Shown here piece after piece: positions 11,534-24,100 of a stretch of 64,000 nucleotides of DNA. Every line of letters begins with the position of its first letter. Positions within the stretch are counted from its first letter, which is position 1. The notes under the pieces were generated by a model that was not told the DNA's origin, made no database searches, and was given only the letters and a program-made list of their open reading frames with translations. This stretch comes from Aedes albopictus (Eukaryota; Arthropoda; Insecta; Diptera; Culicidae). Location: NCBI RefSeq assembly GCF_035046485.1, contig NC_085137.1:482106252-482170251 (forward strand), in the 5' to 3' direction. A program made the translations under genes and the position numbers.

Positions 11534-12114
11534 TGTAAGATTTGCGTTCAAAAACAAATCATACAATCTAAACAAAATCAAAATAGAGTTACTTTATCCA
11601 ATTAAAAGTTTACGCAGATAATTTGACAGCAATCATTGTCGAACTTCACATTTTACCACTTTCGGTTCACATTTTACCTCTTACCGATTGTCCCTGCCCG
11701 AGCAAAAGGGCATACCTTGCAAATATCATGCAAAGAGCAACATGTGCTCTAATACCTAAAATTGTTATTGCTGCGGTATTCTACGAAATGTTATGAGAAC
11801 ATCACAATAACAGTTAGAGGTATTTGAGCAGAGTTTGGTATTGATGCGGTATTTGTTGGTTTATCAATGAAAATAACCGAAGAACAGGATTTGCTATTAC
11901 ATCATGAAGTCATCGAACAAATGAAACATTTAATAACAATAAATGCTATTAGTTTGTTATTCAATAAGTTTTGGATAACAAATACAGCACTTGAAATTTT
12001 AGGTATGCATTCATTATTGAAATAACAAGACTTGTTATTTCCTAGGTGTTATTTATACAAAATTTTGGTATTCGTTTTTGTTATTTTATTACCACCTAAT
12101 AAATGGCATATCAA

Positions 12115-13194
12115 CCCAAGTAACCACGAAGCCGTATATAAGTGCATCAATTTTGCTATATATTTATATTTAAAATTGTGCATATAATGCTCCATTACTT
12201 TAAATACCTCATTGAAGCAATATTAAAGTCGAAAAGGGCCCCACTAAAATCAAATTAATGCCACATATTGCCGCACGTTGACAGCCATTGCTAAAGTAAC
12301 ATAAATGCATGTGCTGTACATATGCATTTACACATGCTAAATACGTGCAACACGAAAAACCAAAACAAAAATCTATTTTTAGCACCGCTTCATTATCGAC
12401 GGTACTAATGCCCCCACACATGGATGTTTTAACCATTATTTTTTGTCGCCGGGTCGGGAGTCGAACCAGATTTGTTTATGACCGCTAGATGAGTTCCATA
12501 CGCGCTGGCACCTTGGACCGTTTCTGCTGCAGTAAAAACAACAGATATTTCATTAACTAAAAGGAAAGTTCTTCGGTCTCAATCATTGCAGTAGAGGGCA
12601 AAACGACTATGTCATATGTAATAGAAACCCTGTAATCACATTCTGATAAATCACTGATAAATACATAATGCATTTTAGAAGATATTTAATCAATATAAGA
12701 AAATTAAAACACCCTTCGCACACTGCTCACATGCTAATTGAGGTTTCCATCATTATTGGCATGTGAATTGGCATGGCAAGAGAAAAGGTAATCTTTAAAA
12801 AGGTTTTTCTAAAAAAAACCTTCGATCGGTGGTTCAAACGGGGATTAAGTTGGTCGGGAGTCAAACCAGAAGTGACCGCTAGAGTAAAGTTGTTCACTCT
12901 TCTTGATTTCATTTGTTTACCATTAGAGTCAAGCTTTTATAATTGTATGGTTAGAGCAACCTTTGCTAGTTTGTACATTGCATTTATTCAGTTTTTGCAG
13001 TGTTGAATTATTGAACTATCGTATATCAGCTTTTAATACACCCGAATGTGAAGAAAAATGTAATGCATCATTACATTGATAATGCCAATCTAAAGGATCA
13101 TTGCATGACAAGTGTGGAGTTACTGCATTTCGCATTGCAAAGGTTGATAGTCAGTCTAATTCGTGCAATGATATAATGCTTGTGGTTACTTGGG
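12115..13194. mobile_element. 1.1-kb MITE, CCCAAGTAAC family, TSD AA
   Basis: The left end is CCCAAGTAACCAC and the right end GTGGTTACTTGGG. AA flanks both sides (12113-12114 and 13195-13196). Inside, a 'gtcgggagtc(g/a)aaccaga...tgaccgctaga' block occurs twice in direct orientation (near 12455 and 12855). No transposase frame is visible, so it is non-autonomous. Confidence 0.75.
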
Positions 13195-13803
13195 AAGGTA
13201 TGGTAGTATTTAAGATAAATACCTTGATATGTTATTCATTTGTTTTTTTTTTCTGCTCGGGTTTGCCACCTCCGGCGGGATATCTGGATCGCTTCCGATA
13301 TGGTCTGAGAATGCTTTCCTGCTTACTGTTCATCAGGTTACCGGTTTCTAGCCAAAGTATACGCTCCAAACAAATTTCAAAATTTTGGTATGAGCAAAAG
13401 TCTACGAGGGGGAGGGGGGAGTCTGAGATGGTCAAAATTTGGTCCACGTGGATTATGAACAGCCCCAAACGCAATTTGTTTTTGATGCTTTCAGTTTTGA
13501 ACAATGATAAAAATCAATCTTTATTTATGGTTGATATTATCAACTTGATAAACTTTGAAACATATTTTCACTTAGTTTGAAGTACCCCATTTCCATTAAT
13601 AGCTTTATTTTATTTATATGTGTAGGTGCATAATCTTCATTTTGTGAATATAATAACCTAAATGAGCAAACCGGAAAATGAAATTTTTCTTTGCGTTTCG
13701 ATGCCAATGACTGGACAAGTTCACTATCAATAACATTAAATTTTGATAAATCGCTTTCAATGTTAATTCCATGACTTTATTTCTCCTCCCTATTCTATTG
13801 CAG

Positions 13804-14491
13804 AGCCACACAATGATCATATTCCTCTACCTGATACTAGTCCTCGCGTGGGCCCTGCTAATCATCATACTGAAATGCAAAAAAGCTCGCGCGAAACGCC
13901 TCGCCGAGCTTCAGGAAGCCGCCCAACCGGTGCACGTGGTTCAGATTGGGTCCAACCTGTACGACATCATGTCGATTCAGCACCATCATCATCACCGGGC
14001 CCCGTACGGCACGGTCTATGACTGTCTGGGCTCGACGGGTGAGGTGGGCTGCGGTCAAACGCATCGATCCGGCACCGGCACCGTCGTCACCCACTCCAAT
14101 GCTGCCTTCATCGGCGACGACGGCAGTGTCTACCCGGGCAGTAATATCCGTAAGTTGCTCCGCACGCGTTTTCGTGCGTGTCACACTACTGTCACCAAAC
14201 CTCAGTAATTAATTCAACGGCTTTTTCAACCACACAGCTCCACTGGAACCACCACCATCGTACGACGAGGTGATACGGCTACCGGCGCATTACCCCAAGG
14301 TGGAAACGTTCGTCCCGGAGATGGTAGTTCCTCCACCCTCAGCACCGGCGACACATACGGAAGGTAACACCAGCAGCAGTGCAGCGGAAAGTGGGGGCAG
14401 TGCGGGGGTTGCGCCGGCATCCGTTCCCGGCATGGTTGGCCAAAATGGGACCGGTCGGGTCAAAACTATCTCAACAGTGACGAACACCTAA
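13804..14491 (+). CDS. Single-pass membrane protein with PPSY motif (last two exons)
   Basis: Two coding exons are supported. Exon A runs from 13804 (after a cctattctattgcag acceptor) to 14149. Exon B runs from 14238 to the stop at 14489-14491. Donor GTAAGT and acceptor cacacag join them in phase (Ile-Pro-Pro-Leu-Glu). The first Met is at 13813, but the frame stays open to the acceptor, so upstream coding exons outside the visible homology are possible. From that Met the product is about 196 residues: a strongly hydrophobic helix at 1-20 (MIIFLYLILVLAWALLIIIL), a basic stop-transfer patch (KCKKARAKR), a His run, then a cytoplasmic tail with the PY motif PPPSYDEV near residue 120 and a Ser/Gly/Ala-rich end. 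PPxY motifs bind WW domains of Nedd4-type ligases, as in Commissureless, Shisa or WBP1-like adaptors; which family this belongs to is not recognised. Exon B ends about 140 bp before an AATAAA. Confidence 0.7.
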
Positions 14492-14632
14492 CTAGTCCTA
14501 TGATCTACGACTGCAAGCTGAGCTTCTGTGTGGTAGATTAAACTTTGTTTTATTTCTAGGGATGATACATTCACTTAATTTTGTTGTAATGATAGAAGTT
14601 TTTTTTTATGAGTAAATAGTTGACTACAGTGC

Positions 14633-14638
14633 AATAAA
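14633..14638 (+). terminator. Polyadenylation signal AATAAA for the PPSY-protein gene
   Basis: A canonical hexamer 142 bp after the stop codon, in an AT-rich 3' UTR and before the repeat field starts. Assignment rests on position. Confidence 0.55.
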
Positions 14639-14854
14639 TTAATTGATTCATGATGTGATTTGGGTCTGTATTCAGTTCGTTGTGAATATCATAAGCGTAG
14701 CCGTTCGATGAACGAACAGGTGTAGTTCATGATGAGCAGCAGTATGGAAACTTGTATGCCAACTTGTAAGCTGACAGTTGTATGCAAGATTTACAGTAGT
14801 GAGGACTGAGGAGAAGGAAGACTTGAAAATTTGTACAAAGTGGAATTCATTTCA

Positions 14855-16025
14855 TTCTTATAGGGGGCTTATAGGGGGCTTACTTAACTTATTGGACTAG
14901 GGGGCTTAAGAGAGTTTCAGGATGTTTCAGCAATATTTCAAGGCCGCTCTTAGAGATTTTAGGGGCGTTTGATAGCATTTCAGGGGCGTTAAGGGGGTTT
15001 CAGATGTGCTTCAGAAGGTTTATGGACTCTAATAAAGGCGTCCTAAGGGGTTTAGAGGCATTTCAAATTGATTATGATGATTTCAAGTGCGTTTCAATAG
15101 AATTACGAACGTTTCAGAGGCATTTCAAGGCATTTTAGGTCTGGGTCGTATCAGGGGCTTTCAAGAACACTTTTAAATCTTTGAGAGACAAAGCAGCCAA
15201 GGGCTGAAAGTCTCTTTAATAAAGACAAATCAATCAAGCAACCTTTTAATCAAAGGGTATTCCAGGGGCATTTAAAAAATTGTTGTGATAGGGTCTCTAA
15301 AAATACTCTGAAACTTCCTGAAATATCGCCAAGATCCCTCTGAAAACCCCTCGGACCCCATGCTACGCACCTAAGACGGTCCAAAACCCCCGAAAGCTCT
15401 TCCGTAACTCCTCTGAATCTCGCATTTTGCTCTGTAACTTCCTAAAACGCCTTCAAAATCCCCTTAAACCCCCTCGGACCCAATGTAACAGACCTGAGAG
15501 GCTCCGAAACCTTCGAATACTCCTTCCTAAGGCCCCTGAATCCCACCGAAAATGCTTTGAAACTTTCTGAAATGGCTTCAAAATCCCCCTTAAACCCCCC
15601 CGGACCCCATGTAAAGCACCTGAGACCCGCCGAAACCTCCAAAAACTTTGACTCCCTCCTAAAATGCTCAGACTTCCTGGAATGCCTTCGGAATCCCTTC
15701 GGACCCTATGTAACGCATCTGAGATTCACCTAATCTCCCAAAAATGCGTCCACAACAACGCCTCTGAAACCAGTCTCAAATGCTCTGAGACTTCCTGAAA
15801 TGCCTCCGAAACCCCTTTAAGACCGACTCGGACCCCATGTAACGCACGTGAGACCTTCGGAAACCCCCGGAAACGTACTTATAGCGCCTACAACACCGGT
15901 CCTCTGAAACTTTCTGCAATGATTTCGAAAACCCCCTCAGACTCCCGAAAATCCCCCTGAGATCTCTTGGTACCCCACTTAAACCCCTTGAGACCCCCTG
16001 AAACGCCTCTGTAACCTTTGCTATT
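14855..16025. repeat. Degenerate G/C-skewed repeats with a strand switch near 15290
   Basis: 14860-15290 is built from short G-rich words (tttcaggggc, aggggctt) on the plus strand. 15290-16025 has the complementary C-rich words (cctgaaa, aaacccc), so the same motif class flips orientation. In the second half a 'cggaccccatgtaacgcacctgagac' block marks a period near 125 bp (15352, 15475, 15601, 15700, 15829). A fragment at 15180-15240 ('agagacaaagcagcc..gtctcttt') is a different, hairpin-prone repeat. Confidence 0.75.
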
Positions 16026-16279
16026 CTTTATAAACACCTCCTGGCCGCCGTTATAGTCGATTCCGTCATTATTATATTTTTATCTGTATTAACGAGATTT
16101 TTAGCCCTAGGCTAGTTCATCTCGGGACCCACGCTTTGCTTTTCTTCCGAAGGAAGAACTCACATTTTGCGAGTTTGTAGGGAGTAGGATTCGATCCGTC
16201 ATTATTAAATATTATTATGCTCAATATTGGTTCTGAGTAGCATTCCCTCTTTTTATGAAGGGCATAAAAAAATCCTGCT

Positions 16280-18520
16280 ATGATTCCTTCAAATATTTCT
16301 TGAAAATGTGATGGATTTCAAGAAATTCTACAATGATTCCTTCAGTTTTTTTTTAGAATTTACCTAGTATTTCAGCTGGTAATCCACTTGGAATTCTAGC
16401 GGAGATGGGTCTAAGAATACTCAGGTAATTCCTTTTGAGATTCCTCCAAGAATTCTTAGCGGACACCTAAAAGCAATTACTGTAGAACTCCCAGCAAGAA
16501 TTCCTGAAGAAATCTTAGAAGAATCTCTGTAGCAATCCTTGGATAAATTTGTATGGGAATACTAGGAAAACCCTCTGGAGCTATCTCAGCAAGAATTTCA
16601 TTTTAGGCATTTGTGGATTAATTCAAACAGGATTTTTTCCAAAGATTTTCTGCATGAACTCCTTCAAAAATTCTTTTTAGCATTTCTCCGCGGAGTTCTC
16701 CAAGAGTTCATTCTGGAACTCCTCTAGGTTCTTGCAGAAGCTCGTTCTGTGATTTCTAGAGGGATTTTCCAAAACAATAAATCTCTACAAATTCCTCTTG
16801 GAAATTCCCCAAGAATGCCTACTGGGTTTCCTTCCAACAATCCTTATGTGAATAAAAAGAAAATCGCGTTAAGTACTGTTCCTTTGAATTCCACTAAGAA
16901 TTTGCATCCTTTGACAGATACGTATTTCGACCTCAACTGTAAGGTCGTCTTCAATGTCTTGTACTTGACTCGACTCAGTCAAGTTGTCGAGTCAAGTACA
17001 AGACACTGAAGACGACCTTACAGTTGAGGTCGAAATACGTATCTGTCAAAGGATGCAAATTCTTAGTAGAATTCAAAGGAACAGTACTTAACGTGATTTT
17101 CTTTTTATTTACAGATATTCCCCTAACAAGCCCAGGTCAATCATCATAATCCTTATGTGGTTCCTCCAGAAATTTGTCCAAGAATTCCTCCAGGAAGTCC
17201 TTTTGGATTATTTTAAAGAATTCCTCTGGGTTTGCCCTTAGAACTTATTTCGGGGATTTTTCAAATTATTCTTGATGATATGCATCCAGCAATCCCTGTT
17301 ATAACTTCTCTATGGATTCCACCAGCAATTGAGCCAGAGTTTTTTCCCCGGGATTCTTTCAGAATTCATTGGAAGAACATTTTAGGAATTTCTTTTGGTA
17401 TTCTTACTGGAAATCCTCTTCAGATTTCGGAATTTCTCCTGGAATGCTATTGGGATATCTCCAGGCATTCCTCAAGCGATTTCTGCTAGAAATCGTCCAG
17501 GAATTTTTGAACAGCAATAACTGCTAAAATACCAACTGGAAAAGCTTGAGGAATCTCAGCAAGAATGCTTGGAGAAATCCTAGCAGGAATTTCTGGAAAG
17601 AGGAATTCCTTGATGAAATCCATCAGGGAATCTCTGGAGGAATCCTTGGAGAAATCCATGGAAGAATATCAGCAGAATTTGTTTGCAGAAACCCATCAGG
17701 CATTCCAAGGAATTTCTCAAAAAAACTCCAGCAATTCCTCTTGGAATATTTCTAGGGACGCCAGGTGACGCTCCTCCGAATGTTACTCGGACTCGATTAT
17801 CCGGAGTGGGGTTTTGAAGCTTCCTTGGCATATATCTGAGTAACGGGACACCCTGAAAAGCTGTAATTTTGACTGATGACTGTACAAGGTTGACTTGATA
17901 AAATGTCAAAATTTCAGCTTTATACATCATTCCGTTCACCAGATATATGTTTGGCAAGCTGCAGAACCTGACTCCGGATATCGATTCCGACCTGTACTAG
18001 AAAAGTTCTACGAGCAATCCTCAAGAAAGTCCTGTGGAAGCTCTTCTTTCAAGAATTTCTGTTCTGAGGCCTTTAGGAATTTCTTCAAGGATTCTTCTAG
18101 GAATTTCTCTTTGTATTCCAGTAATTACTGCTGGGATTCCTTCAGGAAATCCTACTAGAATTTCTTCGGGAAAAGGGAATTTCAGCAGGAATATCACCAA
18201 TTATAACTCTAGAGAGTCCTTCCGGAATTCTTGGAGGATTTCCTGTAGGTATTTCATAGAAAATCCAGAAAAATCATGGGGAGGGGTTTCTGCCAGAAAT
18301 GTCTAAATTAATCTCAAGAGGTTTTCCAGCAGGAATACTACATTTTTGGATAAATCCACGAATAAATTACAGCAGGAATTGCTGGAGATTCCAATGAAAG
18401 AATTTTGAGTGGTAATACCAGAAGAGTTGTATGAGTCCTTGCAGAAGTTTATAGAGGAACCTCACTAGGAATTTCTTGAGAAATCACTGAAGGAACTTCT
18501 TAGAAAAAAAGAATACACCT
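16280..18520. repeat. Field of degenerate 'ggaattcctcc' short-motif repeats
   Basis: Almost the whole interval is made of 12-18-bp variations on 'aggaatttcttcaggaattcct'. Short open frames arise from the motif and carry no domain. Two non-motif inserts interrupt it: the palindrome at 16851-17147, and a segment at about 17760-18000 (from 'gtgacgctcctccg') of unknown origin. The field ends near 18520, before an AT-rich stretch. Confidence 0.8.
16851..17147. mobile_element. Palindromic element flanked by a 12-bp direct duplication
   Basis: Two arms of about 120 bp are near-perfect inverted copies around a centre at about 16980, starting aataaaaagaaaatc and ending gattttctttttatt. The right arm carries an extra tail ending 'tcaatcatcat'. 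AATCCTTATGTG occurs immediately on both sides (16839-16850 and 17148-17159), which is the length expected of retroposon rather than DNA-transposon insertion. Confidence 0.75.
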
Positions 18521-18889
18521 CAAGAAAATTGTGATATTGAAGGAAAAATGAATCAAAGCAAAAAATAATGGATTATTCTTTATTTACAAAAATGAAACCT
18601 CTTCAATAATGGCACGTTAAGTGTACTTTGAAATCATGCGTTTACTCTATGGTAGTAAGTAACAATTAGTTAATTTTCACAGATCATTTCGTCTTACCTA
18701 AGTTTTTAATAGTTTTTCAACTTGTTACATAAATATACATCATCTCTCCGTTAGAATACCAATATCTACACACAGGGTTTACATTTCCCAAATTATATAT
18801 AGAACAATCTTCAAAAAACAATACTTTTTCGAATAATTCTTAGACCCTATCTTCAAGTTAGGAATGTTAATTTAAAAACTCGTAACTAT
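18520..18889. other. AT-rich stretch, probably displaced 3' UTR of the LRR gene
   Basis: No gene is visible. A minus-strand AATAAA lies at 18579-18584. Because the retrotransposon at 18890-27998 inserted just past the LRR-protein stop codon, this DNA was probably the original 3' UTR of that gene. That is inference. Confidence 0.4.
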
Positions 18890-20164
18890 TGAAACTATAT
18901 TTGACCCCGGGAGTTTCTTGCGCCGTCCCAGACGGGGACGGGCCAAAGCCCCAAGCGGCTGGTCTAGAGCCAGCGGCCGCTTCCGGGGTGGGCACTCAAG
19001 GCCTCTTTCGACTCCCGGGTCCCAGGGCGTATGAGAAGGGGGAGCTTTCGGTGTGGCGGACCTAATATACAAAAGTAGTTACCTGATAGACGTTTATTCA
19101 GCGGCTTGGCGGAATGGCACACAACGGGTCGGTCTCTGTGGCTCACCGGCTGGTGTAGGAGGGTTGCACCGGTGGCGGGTTGGTGATGGTGCACTGGACA
19201 GCGTGGAGCGACGGCCGTCTCTGCGAGCGGCGGGCACGAGGGTCCAGCGGACCGGGGGATTCAAACGAAGTTCGGTCCAGTTGCGGTCACGTGGCGGGAC
19301 AGCTGGTGCCCCCGCGGCGTAGCGCAAGGCGTGCGCGACGGCGAGGCGGGACGTTCGGCGGAGATACCGGCCCACCGGCTGGATAGCGGACCTTATGGAG
19401 CGGGCGATGAACCAGATAAACGTGTGGCACAACGGAGTTTTGGATGGCGTAGCGGGACCTCCGGCGGCAGAACGATTCTCTCGGCAAAATGGCCGGTCTT
19501 CGGGTGACAAAGGGGCTTCCAAGTGACGCTGCTGCCCTGCCGGTGATAACCGAGCCCTCCGAGGGAGATTCGGGCCTTACGGTGACAAAACTGGCCCTCC
19601 GGTGGCAAGCCGGGCCTTCCGGCGGCGAAGCAGACCTTCCTGCGGCGAATCGGGATTGAGAATGGTGTCGCCGGACCTAGAGACGGCCCAGCGAGCGTTC
19701 TGGCTTCACGGCGGTTCGAACGGGCCTTCCGGAGAGGTAACAGGCTTTCTTGGAGCGGACGAAAGCAATGATAGGCTCACAACACTCGAATACTATCGGC
19801 TTGGCCGACACTTAATCACTTTTGGCAAACTTTTATCCCACACGTGGGTATGTCTTTTCGAACTGCTATACACCTTTGTGGTCTGATAATCGGTAGACGA
19901 CTGATCCCGCTGGCCACAGTGATCTCGCGCAGGCCCCTTTTCATCCTCATTCTCCCATCGGGAGAGTGGGTGATTCTCACTGTGTCCGGTCCCCATCGAT
20001 GCCACCTTCACTCCAATATCGAAATTCACCACCCACTTATCATTCGTGTACGCGACCCATCGCCATAGCCACGATTGCTTCATTTAAATTGAACGTTTTC
20101 TAGCTTTATAATATTATTCCCTAATTCCGCACACCAAACAAAAACAAGTTACCGTTCGGTAACA
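18890..20164 (-). repeat. 3' LTR (left copy)
   Basis: 1275 bp. On the minus strand it starts TGTTACCG and ends AGTTTCA. The first 18 bases contain the inverted pair GTTACCG/CGGTAAC. A TATAAAG-like box follows near 20107, and a minus-strand AATAAA lies at 19093-19098, which may be the element's poly(A) signal. The middle (19100-19760) is very GC-rich, with degenerate 'ccttccggcggcgaa' iterations. Short frames in it have no domain. Confidence 0.93.
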
Positions 20165-20173
20165 TCCCCCTCT
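20165..20173 (-). promoter_or_regulatory. Polypurine tract of the retrotransposon
   Basis: On the minus strand AGAGGGGGA abuts the 3' LTR start. This is the position and composition of the plus-strand DNA primer of LTR elements. Confidence 0.75.
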
Positions 20174-21175
20174 GGTCAGGGTAGCAAAAAACTAATTAAT
20201 GACAATAAATATTTTTTTGATTCAACTATTAACTACACAAAGCAAGCAACAAAACTTTTAGCTCTAGAAACGAAAACACAACACTTGTACTCTACATGCC
20301 AAATCTCTGGATAACACTTGAACAAATTTTAATCCTTGCGATAACCATCGCGAGTGTCGAGGGACCAGAATGTCAAAACCTTCGACTAGAGAGACCGTGT
20401 TCAATCTCCAAACACTCCTGAATACTTCAGGGAGGCGCCAAATACTTGGTCCTATCATTTCTATCCGTTCTTCACACTCTTTCATATCCCCGATTCGATT
20501 GCGGGTCCATCGTAGATCAACAAAAAAAAACGCTACCGACTGTCACGCGAGACAGGACTTACGCGCACGATAGACGAAACGATACTGACGAAGTCACCAA
20601 ATTCAAATAAAAACTACAAAATCAAAAGCTATTGTGTATTGATCACAACGGAGTACCAGGACTCACAAAGAGTTTTATTACTCACGAAGTACATAGAAAA
20701 TAACAATTAATCGTGCCTTAGGTACACGAATTCTATTCAATTATACTAGTCATACTGACCGTATAACAGTTGCCGACTAGACGAACTGTACGATCGATGC
20801 GTCTGGAGATCGATCAGTGTAGGTCCGGACCGTAGTGATAATTCGGCTCTGGTAACGTGCAGAGCAACGCGTACGCGCGCGAGTTTTAAATTGTTTCACG
20901 CGATAGGAGGACGTCTCCTCGGCTATCGGGTCGGTTCACAGTGCTGTAAATCCTACGTAAATTCCTTACTACCGGTATTTCGTCGCGATTCGCCCCGCGG
21001 AAAGCTAAAATCGGAGAATTAGTGGTAACGGATCGAAGGTAAGATTAAAATACTAAGTGAGCCCGAGAAGGTCGTGAATTGATTTTAGTTGATTTTAACT
21101 TTTCAGCAATTAAGCTCAGAGACTGGGAACGCTTATTCCCGCCGGTTCGTTCTACACAGCGGCATCGTGTGGTAT
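20174..21175 (-). other. 1-kb segment between pol and the polypurine tract
   Basis: Short frames only, none with signal peptide, membrane segment or fusion motifs, so there is no support for an envelope gene. The part near 20750-21010 is GC-richer and could be structural or regulatory RNA. Confidence 0.5.
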
Positions 21176-24100
21176 TTATTGTCTAGCTTTCAAAAGATTG
21201 GCGGGCCATACACCGATATTACGGCCTTGGCTGTCCTCTAGCTCGTAGGACGATGACCCGTGTCGAGCAATCACCGTGCAAGGTAAATACTGGGCACCGA
21301 GTTTTGCATTATAGAACTCATTTGCGTTAGACAATTTCGTGTTCTTTTTATAAACTGTATCCCCAACCGCGAAAGGCTTGGCGGGTCTACGTGTACGAAG
21401 ATTGTACGTTTTGGAAGAAATGTTGTGTGCTTTTTGCAGCTGTTTATGCACCAGTGCGTATAGCTGAGGATTTTGTTCTCTCACGCGTGCCACCCTCTCG
21501 CACAGGGTGGATTCTTCCTCGCTTTCAAAGCGTGAATGTTCACTTCCTTTGAGCGTAACTTCTTCCCCCTTGGCTACGCGAAACGGTGTGTAACCCGTAG
21601 ATGCGTGGATAGTAGAGTTGATGACTACCTCAATCTCTGACAAGCGTGAGTCCCACGTCCTTTGATTGTCTCGGGCGTAGGAACGGATGGCGGTGTTAAT
21701 GACGCGATTCACGCGTTCCACAGGGTTTGCTTGCGAATGATACCGCGAAGTGAACCACTGCTGAATCTCGAATCGCTTCATCAACTCGCGAAATTCTCGA
21801 GATGTAAATGTTGTCGCGTTATCTGTGAGAACAATGGCTGGCACTGAATTCCGGTAAAACCAGTGATCTACCAGTACCGAACTCAAAGTTTTTGATGATA
21901 TTTTGGGGAAAGCATGAAGCTGAACCCATTTACTAAACAGATCCATCGTGACGAGGATGTGTTGTTTACCACTGGTGGTTCTTGGAAGGGGCCCAATAAA
22001 GTCGAGGGCGATTATTTGCCAGGGCCTACAGGCCTCCCGCATATCTCCCATTAGAGGCGTAGTTGAGGAGTTCGGGGGTTTAATTTGCTTGCATTCGGTG
22101 CACTTCCGGATGTATTCTCGGACATCTCGGAACATGTTCGGCCAGAAAAAGCGCTGACGAATTTTCCCGATAGTTTTGTCAACTCCGATGTGCAACATAT
22201 GGTCGTGATTAGATTTAATTACTTGTTTGCGTACGTCCGGACTAGGGACAATTTTCCAATCAAAACGATGATCGGCAAGATCATCGTTGAATACGTATTT
22301 CATGAGTTGCCCATTTTGAATACGGAAATCAGGGTATTCTTCGGGTGACTCCTCAACCTGCCTTCTGAGCGCATTGTACCATGCAGAGTCGGAATCTTTG
22401 GATATGGCCATCACACTCCTCGACAAGGCGTCGGGAACCACATTGTCCCTACCACGGCGATGAACGATGGTCATATCGTAAGTCTGGAGAGCCAAACTCC
22501 ACCGACTTAGGCGGGAGGACGTTCGCCATTTTGACCTCATTATGAACGTCAAAGCAGACGAATCGGTAATGAGAACAAAATGACTACCCTCCAAGTAACC
22601 CCTGAAATGTTCTATGGAGAGGAGGGCTGCTAGGCCCTCTTTCTCGGTGGCATGGTATGAACGTTCCGGTGTAGTGAGCTTTTTGGAGAAATACTCCACA
22701 ACTCGCTCTTGGCCGTCGACCTTCTGGGTGAGTACGCCCGCAACGGCGACATCACTAGCATCAGTGTGAACAATAAACTCATGCTCGAAATTGGGACTAG
22801 TCAATATTGGAGCACTTATCAATTTTTCCTTTATGCTCTGGAAAGCCTCCTCGGCTTCGGGGGTCCATTTCAGAGCTTTTGAATTTGTTTTAAGAAGCTC
22901 TGAAAGAGCAGCGGTAGTCCGACTATAATCGTCGATGAATCTCCGATAATAGTTGGACATACCTAAAAACCGACGGAGTTTAGTTATGGACGTTGGTCGT
23001 TCGTACTCGACTATTGGCCTGATCTTCTCCGGATTGACCCGCAACCCTTGGGAAGACAGGATGTAGCCGAGGAATGGGATTTCCTCCAGGCAGAAATGAG
23101 ATTTCTCCAACTTGATGGATAGATTTGCCTCCCTTAGACGCCTCGCAACCTCTTTGAGCAACCGTACGTGTTCTTCGAATGTCTCTGTCACAATGACGAT
23201 ATCGTCCAAGTAGACAAAGACATTCGGTTCCAGTACACCCTGGCCTAGTACCCTGTTCATCAACCGGGCCAACGTAGCCGGGCTGTTGACTAACCCAAAT
23301 GGTAGGCGGGTGAACTGGAACATCCCCTTCCCTTGCACACTGAACGAACAATACTTGCGCGATTTTCGCGCGAGAGGAATTTGTAGGAACGCCTCCGAGA
23401 GATCGATAGTCGACAGATATCGCGCTCGGGGAAGGCGGCTTAGTATTCGTCCAGGGTGCGGAAGGGGATAAGCGTCACGTACGGTTCGCTCGTTGAGCTT
23501 GCGAGCGTCCAAACAGAGACGAATTGCCCCAGATGGTTTCCGAATGGGAACGATGTTGAGAGACCAGTCGGAATTGGATTCCTCTATGATCCCTCGTTCA
23601 AGCAGTCTATCCAGCTCAACGAACAATCCCTCTTGGATTTTCGGAGCTATCGGATAGGGGTACAACCGTACAGGTTTCGAGTCCTTGAACTCTTCCTTTA
23701 GTACGATTGTGTGTTCACACAGATGGGTAGTGTCCAAGGCTTCTCCTGTGGCTACTTTGAAGAGCTCTTTAGTTTGCTCTAAAGTCTTTAGCTGTTCAGC
23801 ATTGAGACTTACTTTAGGTTCGGCCTTAGGAGTTTGCTCGGATGAAAGATTAGTAATGGAAGCAACAGCGGGATAGATCCCAAAGACTCGCCAGAAATCC
23901 ATGCCGCAGATACATTCTTTGGTCAGCTCGGGTGCAACTAAGGTCGACAACACTCGGGTCTTTCCATTAAAGGTGAATGGCATGAGCACCTCGCCCAGAA
24001 TTTGCAGCTGAGATCCATCCGCAGTTTGTAGTTGGACTGGATCCTCTGGTTCTTTAACCTGAATCCGCCGAAATTTATCGAACAACGACTGGTTAATAAA

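Noticed and set aside
13101..13580. 159-codon frame
   Set aside because: It spans a MITE end and a known repeat unit, and no motif is conserved.
19094..19522. 142-codon minus-strand frame in the LTR, repeated at 26928-27356
   Set aside because: It lies in GC-rich LTR sequence, is duplicated only because the LTR is, and has no domain or start context.
20174..21175. Possible envelope gene between pol and the 3' LTR
   Set aside because: No frame long enough, and no signal peptide or membrane segment. The element is not an errantivirus-type provirus on this evidence.
22980..23351. Frames antisense or out of phase to pol and gag
   Set aside because: They are shadows of the long gag and pol frames.
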